A DNA stretch of 64,000 bases from Chromobotia macracanthus (lineage: Eukaryota; Chordata; Actinopteri; Cypriniformes; Botiidae). The stretch lies in contig JAZGTH010000041.1 in assembly GCA_036877525.1 (NCBI GenBank), forward strand, positions 1,364,001 through 1,428,000, written 5' to 3'. The notes beneath the pieces are model-generated. The model was given only the letters and a program-made list of their open reading frames with translations, was not told the origin of the DNA and did no database searches. Positions 45,101-58,500 of the stretch are shown here, piece by piece (positions within the stretch are counted from its first letter, which is position 1; every line of letters begins with the position of its first letter). A program made the translations under genes and the position numbers.

Positions 45101-48100
45101 GGAGTAGCCGCTGCGTCCAACCGCGCCGCCAATTGATGGAGCATTGCGTTAGCAGTGCAAAGGTTGTGGTTTTTAATCCCAAGGAACACGTACTTATAAA
45201 TTGTTTACCTTGAATGCACAATAAGTCACTTTGATTAGAAGCATCTGCCAAATGCGTAAATGTACAATGCAAAAATAAAATTTGACACTTTATTCATAAC
45301 CATTTTAATTACATGTTGTTTCACCATCATGACCTCCTGGAGTGATTTCTCCAGTTGTATTTCCACACTGGAGTGTGTCATGTAGTCATATCTTCTGTGG
45401 GAAACGTGTTTCTCGTTGTTACCGGACCCCTGTCCATCCACCCCATTACTCACAGCCATGTGGAATTACTAATAGAAGAGAAACACTGATGACATGGACT
45501 AAGGCTTTTTAAAACTTCCAAAGCAAGTTCTTATTCTGGTTAGTTTGGTGCTTTCCCAGTATTACACCACAAACAGTGTGTGTGTGTGGGGGGGGAGGAC
45601 AAAAGTAAAACCTGAAGTGCCAACACAAGTGTCCCTTTATTAAAGGTGTTTTTTATCCTAATTTAGATTTTAATCAATAAATTGCACATGGTCACTCAGG
45701 CTCCATTGTTATGCAGAAATAATATTTTAAATAACAGGATAAGATTGAACAACAAACAAGTTTTTGGGCTTTTGTTGAATCAACACAATGTTATTCTCAT
45801 AATTTTTACTTTATTCTCCATATATTACTACTTTAACCTCATAATGACACGAAACAACTTTACGACTTCAAAAGGGCTGTTATAAGATAATAGTCAAAAC
45901 ATTCTGACTTTATTTTTGATTTTTTTGTCATTAAAATATTGTGGTATACATTAGCCAGTACAGTGAGAAGTTGGTAAGAACCTTATATAAGTCTTTATAT
46001 AAATTATAAAAAATAAACTAATTGATAAAGTTTAAAATAAGATTTTTTGGTATTTGTTGTTAAAACAGGTTGGAAAATACCTGTTTTAACAATAATGGTT
46101 AGTGTCAGATATTTATTGCCAAGTCATTATTTAAGCTGTGAATTAATGTTAATGTCAGAAGACATCAAGCATATCTAGAGTCTGGAGTGTTTGTGGTTTG
46201 TCTGTTCTCATTTCTGTTGGTTAAGGGGGAACTGACATGAAGAGGTGGGCTTACAAAGTGACCTCACAGGATAATGCAGTCACAATTTTCCAGTTATTTC
46301 GATTATTTATGTTCTGAAAATGAAACCATGAGAAAATACAGATTTGGGTTCATTTAAATGAGCTTCTGCAAGTTTAGCATTACAACCTCAAAGTCATCTG
46401 ACAGAATTATATTGCTGGAATTATAATCAGCAAAGCTACATCGCTACAAAGCAGCAGATTTGACTTATTGTTATATGTCATCAGTTCACAGGTGCTCTGT
46501 TTATATATGACCTGTGCTGACAAAATGAATCATAATAAGCACATTTTCACAAATGTGTTATTTTAATTTTCCCATTCTTTATTTAAAAACATTTGAAAAG
46601 ATGAATGTTATGCTTGCCTGAAGCTCCAGTCGTTGAGAAGAGTCGTTTTTTATAGATGATTATTAAACCAAGGAATAATTTAGGAAGGTACACCTCTCAG
46701 AAAACATACAAATAAAGACATTTTTAGATGTTTATAATTGCCATTTAAAGTTGTAGTTGCAGTTGTATAAATAATAACACAATGTGTAAAATTTTATTTT
46801 TACTAAAATTCATGAAAGTCAGTATTTTATACAGATTGATTTCTGTTGGATAGTAAAGCAGATAAAGAGTTGTTTTGTGTGCTTTTTTGGTATGGTGAAA
46901 CATACTCTGAATTTGTCCCCTGCCAAGTTTGTCAACGTACTGACATATGGGGACACATCTTGAGAACCTTGAGAACCCTATCACCTTCGAGTAGTAAAAA
47001 ATGTGCATGTGAAGATTGGCCTGAGAGGAAAGAGACAATGAGCATTGGGGAAAGGAGTGAATCACACCTACCCAGAGTGGGTATATAAAGCCAGCGGCAA
47101 CTCTTTGTCATTCAGGTTTGTGGTAAGGTGCCAAATGCCAGAGACTGGCAGGGTTTGTTAGTGGGAAACAGCTGCAAAGGAATAAATGCCTATTTCCCTA
47201 TTCTAGAGGGAAGGCTCACCACCTGGTTCTAGAAAGGTGGGAACCTTGTGCACGTAGGCAGGCCTGGGTCTCAAGATAACATGGGTAGTAGGCAGGCTTA
47301 AAGGCACGAGTTGCTGACTGAATGCTTGCAGTCAGGACTCTTCGGCTTGACTGACCGGCTTTAGTCTGAGTACTGTTTAGTTCCCTAATAATAATAATCA
47401 CACTCCTGATTCTGTTCCTGCTTAAGTCAAAGAGCAACATCCTGATAGATTTTCCACTTGTGGTTTCTGTTGATGCTCCCTAGTGTCTAAGTCCATGACA
47501 TGGCAGCTACACCATAAAAAAGGCATAAACATGCAAAAACATTACAGTCTACATGGACTTCATCTAACAACTTTAACTGTTCAAGTTTTCTCTCAGATGC
47601 TAAAGTTTCTGAATATTTACAAAGTATGTGAATATTTAATGAGGTTTATGATTTATAATTGGTTGTCTATTGCTATACAGCTGACTGTTACACTCTAACA
47701 CCATATCATTTCACACTGTTCATATCTGGCAGAGCAATGCACTAGAGCGTTTCATAACCAGGGTTAAAAACCTTGTAATTCCTTTTAAAAATTAAAAGTG
47801 TAAAATGTTGGTTTATCCAGGGTTATAAATGAGGTTTATAAAAAGAAGATACCCAAGGTAAAGCCCTTCTGAGGATTGTCACCCACAATGCCACATTGTG
47901 GCTGTGACATTCTGAATCTCTGTGACTGAATGTGTGTTTGTGTTGCAGGTCGCTGGAGAGCAGAAGTATCACCCAGAATGCTTCACCTGTCTGATTTGTC
48001 GAACATTCATTGGTGACGGAGATACATATGCTCTGGTGGAGCGGTCCAAACTTTACTGGTGAGAGACCTCTTTAATTACACTAGTCAATATTTAGACTTT

Positions 48101-49551
48101 TATTTAAGCAGTACCAAAGGTAAAAGATTTCAACCATTGTCTTCAAAAAATGTAAGGGGTTCAATAAAAGCATGAACACTATCTGAGATATGCTGCCATT
48201 TACCACAAACTGCCCCTTTGTGTTAAAACACAAAGACATGGTTAGTAAGTCACTGCCCTGCAGACTTGCCTTCTACTGTAGATAATCACTGTAAACATGA
48301 TTTTTCATTTTAATGTGAAATTCCCATGCTAAAGCATTTAAACATCAGTTATCCAGAGAAATAGTTTATAACTGATAAATTGTGCAATATGGATTCCATT
48401 TAAATTATATTTTTTCTCTGTAAATTTACTTGATTCAATTACATTTTTAGTTTCCATCATGCAGAGTGTTACTGTGGCATTGTTTTTGTGACGTGAGAAC
48501 AACATTAATAGATATAAACAGTAATAGAAATATGGTGAATAAGTATGGTGTTAAATATGTGCTGTGTGTAGGTGTAGCTGTGCAATGTAAACTTATTTTA
48601 GTCTTTATATTACTATTTCAAAAATTGTGTTCTCTATTTGTGGGTGTAAAAGTTGTGACACAATTCAAATGCAAATCTACTGTGACGTAATTGAAGTTAA
48701 TGTCTTTACAAACAGTCTTTGTATTTCATTCATTGCCCACAGTTGTGATCACAGAAAATGTCTGAAAAATGTGTGAAAAATCACAGAAAAATCTGTGAAC
48801 ATAATGTAGAAGATTAATAATCCTTTAAATATGTTGCAACATTTAATACATCAGATTTTATTACAGTTTGTTATATTATGAGGAAATTCAGTACAGTATA
48901 AAAAAGATCATTAACACATTAATAATGTTTATTTTTAAGTTATCCTATATAAAATTATGTAAATATTTAAATGTTATAAATAAATATATTACCTGCTCCA
49001 TTATTGTGAGTCACTTAAGCTTGATCCAGAAACACATTCTGAGTTTTAAATTCCACAGTAACAGTTTATTGTTTGTCTCTGCCCACATCTGATTGACTCA
49101 GTGGACCTGCAGTCTCCTGCTGATTAGACAGCTACAGAGAATCTAAAATTTGTATAAAAATTCAGTTTTCATCTTCATATAAACTTTATAAATCATGTTT
49201 TCTTTCATCATCTATTTCTTTAATTCTCACCTTTGTTCCCTAACTCTGGTTTATTTCTGATAAATAGTAACGACCTGGTAATGTATGATAATAAATAATT
49301 TTCTGTCTCGCCCCTCTAGTGGACAGTGTTATTATCGCACAGTTGTGACTCCAGTCACCCTGCCTGACTCCCCGTGCTCAAGGATTCCTCACACAGTCAC
49401 TCTGGTGTCGATTCCCGCCTCCTCTGATGGCAAGCGAGGATTTTCTGTGTCTATTGATCAGGGTCCCAGTCCCAGCAGTTACAGCCCCGAGCACAGCCAC
49501 ACAGTCAGAGTTGCGCAGTGAGTGTGTGTGTGTCAGTGTTTGTTTGTGTCA

Positions 49552-49583
<32 letters not shown>

Positions 49584-52500
49584 TCAGTATTCCACAGAAG
49601 AATGACGCGAGACATCAGGATATCAGAGATGTTCAAGCACAAAAAACTTTTAAATAATTTATTTACATTTACATTTAGTCATTTAGCAGACGCTTTTATC
49701 CAAAGCGACTTACAAGCCAAGTCTACATGGCTAAATAGCAAGTCTACATGGCTAAATAGCAAGTCTACATGGCTAAATAGCAAGTCTACATGGCTAAATA
49801 GCAAGTCTACATGGCTAAATAGCAAGTCTACATGGCTAAATAGCAAGTCTACATGGCTAAATAGCAAGTCTACATGGCTAAATAGCAAGTCTACATGGCT
49901 AAATAGCAAGTCTACATGGCTAAATAGCAAGTCTACATGGCTAAATAGCAAGTCTACATGGCTAAATAGCAAGTCTACATGGCTAAATAGCAAGTCTACA
50001 TGGCTAAATAGCAAGTCTACATGGCTAAATAGCAAGTCTACATGGCTAAATAGCAAGTCTACATGGCTAAATAGCAAGTCTACATGGCTAAATAGCAAGT
50101 CTACATGGCTAAATAGCAAGTCTACATGGCTAAATAGCAAGTCTACATGGCTAAATAGCAAGTCTACATGGCTAAATAGCAAGTCTACATGGCTAAATAG
50201 CAAGTCTACATGGCTAAATAGCAAGTCTACATGGCTAAATAGCAAGTCTACATGGCTAAATAGCAAGTCTACATGGCTAAATAGCAAGTCTACATAGCTA
50301 CATAGCTATGTAGACTTGGCCTACAAGCCAAGTCTACACAGCTAAATTTACAAGAGGACATTGTATTCTGCTACTATTTAAAAATGTTCTTTGACATCTT
50401 TAAAAACAGTTGTTAAAGAAAACGTTTTGTGATCACTGATATATTGTCCACCCCACATATAATTTACATCAGACTTAATTCATGAAGTCCCTTGTTCCTT
50501 TTGTCTATGTGTGTGTTCAGGGTGGACTCTGACTGCATCAGTCCAGATGTGAAGAGCTCCATTCATGTTGGGGATCGGATCCTGGAGATCAACGGCACTC
50601 CAGTTCATAACGTTCCTCTAGATGAGGTGAATAACCGTAGTGAGCTGCCTAAGTAGACAGAGATGATGTCATGCTGCCTGCTAAGATACTTTCATTTAAG
50701 CAACCTATCACATACCACAGATAATTCACCACAAACACTTCCAATGCGCAAATTTGTGAAGAGTATTTTTTTTTTATATTTATGAAGAGTATATTTTTTC
50801 ATATTGGTGAACAGTATGTTTTTCACTTGTATTTCCACTAGGTTTTTTTTGCTCAGTTATCAGTGTCGGATCTTCATGTTTGTGTGTAGATTGATCTGCT
50901 GATTCAGGAAACCAGTCGATTGCTGCAGCTCACCATTGAACATGATCCTCATGACCACAGGCCCTCAATGGACCAGTCTGATGGTCCCACACTGCTGTCT
51001 GAAAAGCTCAGCCCCATCATGCCCAACACACGACCCCAAAGCCAGGACATTAACAACTTGCGGTCGAGAATGATCACGTCAGTACAGCTCAACACATCAC
51101 TTTGATGTCTTACTTTGCCATGCACCTTCTCAAACTCTTCATCATCATCATGCTTGATATGGCATGTTTTGATTCTTGACATGGATCCAGTGTGAGGCCT
51201 TGTTGCCTGTACTCATTCATACAGATGTTTACAGTGAAACATGTCATAGATCGCTAAATACACTCAAAATATCAATCATTTTCTTTCACAAATGTATCAT
51301 TTCTCTTCAGAAAACATTTATTAACAAACTAGAGTCATATGGATACATTAATATTATACTTTTTATTACGTTCTACAATATAACTCTGTTCAGCTGAAAG
51401 CAGAAAGTTATATACACTTACAATGCTTTGCAGGTGAGTAATTTATTGACTTATTTTCATTTCTCTGTGGAGTATCCCTTTAAAAACAACATGAAACGGC
51501 AATATATTCAACACCCATAAAGTCACATATTTCCCAAGCTGTGAGATAATATAGAGTATGTTTTTATCCATAAGGATTTGACTGTACGGCTGTATTATTA
51601 TTAATGGTGGTGTTGTTAATAGTTAGGATTAGTGAACAACCTAACAAACCAGCTACTTTGATTTATATGGGCTGGTGAAAGGCAGGGTAGATAATTTTTG
51701 TCCAGAAACACTCTTTATGCTGGTTAAAAGTGTCTTTTCTCATAGCAATCACTAAGTAAAATGGTGGTGTAAATATATTTATAAAAATATATATATCTTA
51801 TGTGGAAGGTGTTGGATCAAAAAATGTTTTTCCAATCATTGAATTTGGTCTCATTGCAATGATAGGATGTCCTACTTGCCAGTCAAACTATGTATGTGTT
51901 GGTGGAGGTGTGGCTTTGAAGAGCGCTCTGAAGGGAGGGTGGAATTTTGTGCTTTAAAAGCTAACTTCTATTGCTATCCTCTGCTAAATTACCAACCCTA
52001 CCTTAAAAACAACAGAAGTTGAAAAAGTGCTTTGGAGTCCTATAAACATAACTTGTGAGATATCCACATAAAAATGATCACAGCAAAAAAATGGTATAGA
52101 ACACAAAAATACACACATGCACGTAAATATTTACTTTGAAAATTTTTAAAATAACCAATTACATATGCATAATAAGACCATAAGCATTAACTACTTTCAT
52201 TATTTGTAGGTGATTTATCAGTTTAATTTGAACTTATTCTGAATCATATATAATGCTACATCAGATTTTATCACAAAATGTTATGGGTGATGTGTGTTTT
52301 ATGCAGGCGTAGCTATAGTATCGATAAATCACCATGTTCCAGTAACACACCGTCTCCGCTGTCTCTGAGGAAAGACATCGGCCGCTCAGAGTCACTGCGT
52401 GTGGTGTCAAACCGCACACATCGAATATTCAGACCATCTGATTTGATCCACGGAGAGGTGCTGGGGATTGGTTGTTTCGGCCAGGCCATAAAGGTTAGCT

Positions 52501-55500
52501 CACACACACACAGACACACTCACACACATTCACACACTCAAATATTTCATATATGTAAATTTCTTGTATGACTGGAATCTGGCAAAATGTGCAGAATACC
52601 CACAATGCAATACACTTGACTTGACCTTTGATGAATTAACAGGTAGTATCAGACTGTCAGTGTAAAAGCATTTCTCTGAAAACAGAGTAAAAATGCAAAA
52701 TGATCACATTTATGCCTAAGACAACATTGTAACTGGAATCCACCTGAAATAAACATGCAACATGATGACGTCATGTGACAGAAATGCAGCATACTGTTGT
52801 TTGAAATGTTCACTGTTGCATACTGCTTTACATGCTATGTAAAAATAGTAGGCATTAAGCAGTATACACTGCACTGTACTAATTTTATTCTCCTGCTCTG
52901 CTTGTGTCACATTAATGACATCATGGTTTGTGATGTTATTAGGTGACCCACAAAGAGACAGGTGAGGTGATGGTGATGAAGGAGCTCATTCGATTTGATG
53001 AAGAAACACAGAGGACCTTCCTCAAAGAGGTGCAGCATCTGTGTGTGATGAATCAGAGGTTTATGAGCAGAGAGTGTGCTAATCTTGAAGTATAGGTCTC
53101 TGAGGAGCACAGAAGTGGTGTTCCTCAATGGTTGTGTGTTTCTGGGATAGGCATCTTTTAACTATCCATCTTTTTAACTATCCAGTGGGGAAAAAGGAAT
53201 TGAGAAACGCCTACTCAATTTTTGAGTTTATCTGCATAAGTCATTGCCCATGTGTGTCTTAATTTGCTGACAGCCTTGTCAAAGAATAATATTTTCTTTT
53301 TTGGCCCCTCTGCTCTAGATATTGCTCTTAGCATCAGCATATTACAAACATATCAGTCGACCAGTTGAATATAAAAATAACACATTTCATTAAGTAGGTA
53401 CATTGTCTCAGGACTGCATTTATGAGCAAAGGGTATTAGTTTTGATAGTTAATTGTTTTGTTTGGTTTTAAAACATTTATTATAGAATTATAATAAATGT
53501 TTATTATAAGAATTTGTTGTTTGTTAGCATAGTTGTCTTCTTGAAGTCCTGCGTGTTTGTTCTTCAGGTGAAGGTGATGAGATGTTTGGATCATCCTAAT
53601 GTTCTGAAATTCATTGGTGTCCTCTACAAAGACAAACGGCTCAACTTCATAGCTGAGTACATCAAAGGAGGAACACTGAGGGAAATTATTAAGAAAATGG
53701 TCTGTGTTTGTAAAGTGCCTTACAAACATTGCATTTAATGCCTTGATCTTAACGTGCACTGTGCACTTAATGCATTGTGAAGCTGCTCTTTTCTAATGTG
53801 TTTTCATTTCAACAGGACAGCAATTATCCATGGAAACAGCGAGTAAGTTTTGCCAAGGACATTGCCTCTGGAATGGTGAGTGTACTATTTTTATAATGCT
53901 TTAGCAGCAAGATACTAACAAATATTAGTTTTACTTAATGTGCATTCATTAAATGAAAACTCCACCACAGAATAAAAATTCTCATATAATTGACTCACCC
54001 TCATGCCATCCCAGATATTTAAGATCTTTCTTCAGCCAAACACAATCAAAGTTAAATAATATCCTGGCTCTTCCTAGCTTTTTAATGTGTTTTGAAGCTC
54101 CGAAAAGCACATCCAGCTGTCATTAAAGTAATCCAAATGACTCCAGTGGGTTAATATATGTTTTCTTAGACAAACAATACGTTTATGAGAGAAAAAGATT
54201 TATGTTTGGAGTGTATTTAGCGATTGTGTTTAAATGTACACATGTAAACATCTATATGAGTACATCCAACATGGCTGCTCGCAGGCTCCACAAATAAATT
54301 TAAATCTTATTGGTTCTCTTTCGAGTAAGCTCAACGCTGCATCATGGCTTGACGCTATGGGGAACGTGCTTTAGGCGCACCTGGGTCTGAACATGTGAAA
54401 AATCATGCCTATTTATAAGCAGGTCAAGGTCATGTAATGCCTGCTAAATACATCATCAGCTTCTTGTCTTCAGGAAGCCCATCTGTCTGTCCGTGAAGTA
54501 AAGTTAAGAATGAAGGTGAACAATCAGGTGGTCCATCCACCTCTTCTTTTAGATCATTCTCTGCTTACACACAGCAGCAGAAGGCCAGCGTGGCAGTTCA
54601 AGCTCCCCCACAGAGACCTAGGGAAGCAGTGCAACATTCCCAGGCCCACAGCCCAAGAGGAAGTTCGATCTGAGGACCTTTGTTTTCCTCAAAGCAGAAG
54701 AACACCTGATGTCTGCAGCAGTATACTGGGGGCCAGCCCTACAAGGAAGGTTTGTGTGTACGTCAACATCTCATGCCAGATCACCCTCTGAGCCATTAAC
54801 GTTCCCCATAGTGTCAAGCCATGACACAGTGTCAAGTTCTCTCAAAAGTGAATGTCTCAGGTTACATATCTAACCCAGTTCTCTGAGATAGGAAACGAGA
54901 TGCTGTGTCGCGTTGCCACACTTCGATCTTGCCTGCGCAACCTTCCCAAAATCTGATGACGTATTTTGCAGGCGACCTTTCAAAGGCAAAACTATGTCAC
55001 ATGATCATCACCTGCCTATAAATAGGCATTCCTTCAAGGAACCGGGTTACATATGTAACCTGAGCCATTCTCTTGTGTCTTGTAACTAGTTGTCATATTT
55101 GTTTCGATGACACGCAGTCACGAGACATGCAACAACGATGATATGCAGCATTATCAACATGCCACCATATTTGAATTTAGTGCTCTGATATTTTTGTTTA
55201 ACATAATGATTGCTAAATAAGCTCAAAATATTAATCTTTTTCTATCACAAATGTATTGTTTTGCTTCAGAAGACATGTATTAACCCATTGGAGTCATATG
55301 GGTTACTTTTATGATGGATGGATGAGCTTTTGGAGCTGAACCCTGATCAATGTTATTATAAAGCTGGGAAGATTATTTAACATAGCTGTAATTTTGTTTG
55401 CCTGAAGAAAGTCAAGGGGTAGAGTTTTTCTTTAACATTTGTCATAGCAGTAACTTCAAAAACTGTGCTAGATTAATCTAAAGCTTGGAATATCTGTTCA

Positions 55501-58500
55501 AAACACATTTTTCAGATTTTAGGTTTTGAGAGAACTCTTGAGGACATTTCACCTTATTTATGGATGTAAATGTGAACCAAATTGTTTGAAAAACATGTTT
55601 GAAACAATAGTATAGTGTGTTCAGTCTTGTGTATTACTGCAGTGTATGTTAAAGCAGCGATCGTGTAACCCACTTCATCTTGCAGGCGTACCTGCACTCA
55701 ATGAACATTATCCACAGAGATCTGAACTCACACAATTGTCTGGTTCGAGAGGTAAAATCACATCAGAGTGTCATTTTACTGTGTGTTGTTTTGTATAAGG
55801 GTTTTGTATACTCTTGTTTAGATTAGTGTTTTAGAGGACAGGAAAAAGGTGTCTGTTTTGAGATATATGTGTTTGTCTTATACTGAAAAATCATTAGAAA
55901 ACAATATTCTCTGTAGATTGCATATACTGTATAGAAGTCTCTGTGTCATTGTCTTTTCTAGAGGGTTCATGGTCAGAAATTTACAAATATAAGCCTAACA
56001 GAAACTGTATGTGTATAAATGAATTTGCATGTCATCAGAGAGGAACAATGAGCAGGTGACTGTCTGTTGACTCCTGACAGAACAACAGTGTGGTGGTGGC
56101 AGACTTTGGCCTTGCTCGCCTCATGGTGGAGGAGAAGAACCAGGACAAGCTGTTGCCTGGACAGATCCCTGGCATGAAGAGAGCTGACCGGAGGAAGAGA
56201 TACACTGTGGTGGGGAACCCGTACTGGATGGCCCCCGAAATGATCCACGGTGAGACTGTTTTATTGTTGATATGACTTGTTTCCAGGGCCAGACCGGGAT
56301 ACAATTTCAGGCCAAGAAATTCCAACACCCACCCAGGCCATCCTTTGCACCCAAATAAATTTACAAACCACATTATTTCCCTCTAAATTAAATTTATTAC
56401 ACAGCATGTCCATCATATTAAAACATTTAGAAGCAACCTTGAAGTAAAGCAGTCCTTATATCAGAATACCTGGGTCTGCACAGAGGAGTATACCAAGCAT
56501 TTATACCAAGCACTTTACCAAGCCAGAAGTACAAAGCTGCTTTTTCCTCTCTGTTTTTTACTCATAAGTGTACTGTAACTGCAGAAGAGAGGTTAAGCCT
56601 CAAACTCTGCACACCAACTTTCAAGCACTCATCAGCATCTAAAAGGTTGCTATTTTCTCCTGAGAGCTCATTTACTGTCTTTACACTATAGCTGTCCAAA
56701 GTTGATATCTTCAGCCTTTCCCAGTGTGTTGCAAACTTTGTCAGCTGTGCCTGCAATGTCTCCACTGTGGCACAATCAACAAAATTGATCAGAAATTTAA
56801 GTTTCAGTAAAGGCTGATTTTGGGAGCCCTTTATTTGTATTTCAGCAAAATTGTTAGGATCCATGCAGGCAAAATCTGAACAAAGAGCTGCCTTTGCTGT
56901 GTATTGGTTATAGGTGGTGTATTGGACAGTGTCCATGATGACATTGTGGACTTTGACTTTGTATTCTTTCAGAGAATCTGAAAGTGGCTCATCCTCTGCC
57001 AACTCACCTGGCATGACTTTCTTTTTTCTTTGCCTTTTCTCTGAGAGGGCAGTTTGTACCTCAGAGGTGTAATCATCCTGCTCCTGTAGATTGTTGTTCG
57101 CCCACTGTACAAATGTATCTGCTGCTTTTTTAACACCTTCAAAATCTCGGCTAAAGCTTTTCATGTTGTCCTATGTTGACCTATGTCCATGTTCCCATAA
57201 CCATATGCTGAGCAGTCAGCAAGTCCATGCCACTTGTCTGAAGGTATTTTGACAGTGGTGTAGTTTCTGCAAATATTCAAAGGAAACCTTTTCTGTGAGT
57301 ATGGTTTCATTTATGAGTAATGCCTCGATGTAACTTCTGGCTTTCACTCTCACAGTTGGTTGCATTGTAATGTCTTTCTCCATCTTTACCATGGTGGTAA
57401 CAAGGTCAATGAAAAGTGTCCCTCAGGATTTCCAAAATATCCAGAAACTTTAGGTAGTGCTTGGTCTTTGGACCACCACCGTGTTTCTCATATTGGAGCA
57501 ATACGTCTGTGTCTCCTGTCCTCACTGACATCCTCCCCCACTTTCATGTGTTTGTAGGACTCACATATTAATGTGAGAAGTGTAGAATATCCCTTGTACT
57601 GCCCTTGCATGTTTGCAGCCCCATCTGTTGAGTTGTCAGTGAATTTCTTGATGTCAGTGGCAACTTTCTTCAGCAAAACAACAAGATTTTCTCCAGAAGA
57701 GGACTTGCAGTCAATGACTGAGATTAGTTTCTCATTGATGACATCGGTCACATATCTTTGTACAATGGCACATTGATTCTTAGCGGTCAAATCTTGTTGT
57801 ACTAAATACATTACAGCTTCCTTAACTTCTTTAGCAGTGCTTTGTTGGATTGATAACACTAATGACTAAAGTCAAAAGGGAACGTCTTCCTTTATGTCCA
57901 CTTTTATTTATCTTTTAACTCTTTTTAATGCATTCACTGACGTGTTTGCAGACAGGCATCATACTTGCTCAGCAGCAGTATTAATTCTAAAACATTTCCA
58001 TGATCTAAAGTCAAGTCTTCTAAGGAATAAGCACACTTATGTTTATCACCACGGTAACTAAGGCTACGCTTACCAATGACCTTCATGACATTAATCACAC
58101 ATTCCATGACCTGTTGCTTCTTCCTTACTTGATCTTGATGTGCTGACATCTGTTTTTCTGTCAGTAGACTACCTATATCTCCCTTGTTCGCCCTGAGAAA
58201 ATAGGCCTCTGCACTCTGTGTATGGATTTTACTTCCTTCATTTGCATTTACATTTAGGTATTTATCCAAAGCAACTTACAAGTTGAGGAAAACAAAGAAG
58301 CAATAAATCTTAAGGAGGCAATAACATCAGCCGTACACAGTTACAATTTTTACTAAGAGTACAACATATCAGTTCTTGATAGAGTCGATACTTGTTGGGA
58401 GAGAGAAGAAAAGTTTTTTTCATATAAGTCATAATTGTGTCAGTTATTTGTGGAAGAGGTTTTTAGCTGTTTCTTGAATATAATGAGGGATGCAGCAGAC

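Larger units (their letters stand above)
41606..45129 (-). mobile_element. Rex1/CR1-like LINE, nearly intact, antisense
   Basis: A non-LTR retrotransposon of the jockey/CR1 group. On the minus strand, 45189-43279 covers an AP-type endonuclease ([30 protein letters not shown]) and the start of the reverse transcriptase. The second frame, 43270-42137, carries the rest ([28 protein letters not shown] catalytic box, LGVHI). The two frames join after LNDYRPI with a single apparent frameshift near 43275. The 3' UTR runs to about 41606 and ends in short CTTGA repeats (minus strand), holding an AT tract. It lies in limk1 intron 3, against the gene. Confidence 0.88.
38144..47948 (+). other. limk1: limk1 intron 3 (9.8 kb)
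   Basis: Holds a GA-rich repeat (39769-39886), a possible alternative first exon (39966-40028), the Rex1-like LINE (41606-45129) and a SINE (45130-45275). The remainder at 38144-39760, 40030-41600 and 45280-47948 is AT-rich with no feature I can support, apart from an unassigned TATA-containing stretch near 47080. Confidence 0.7.

Noticed and set aside
49719..50285. CRISPR-like array
   Set aside because: The repeats are directly adjacent with no spacers, in a vertebrate intron.
49518..50297. 259-codon open frame (KSTWLNS repeats)
   Set aside because: It is the 21-bp minisatellite read through; both strands stay open because the unit is a multiple of three. The first part is a TG microsatellite.
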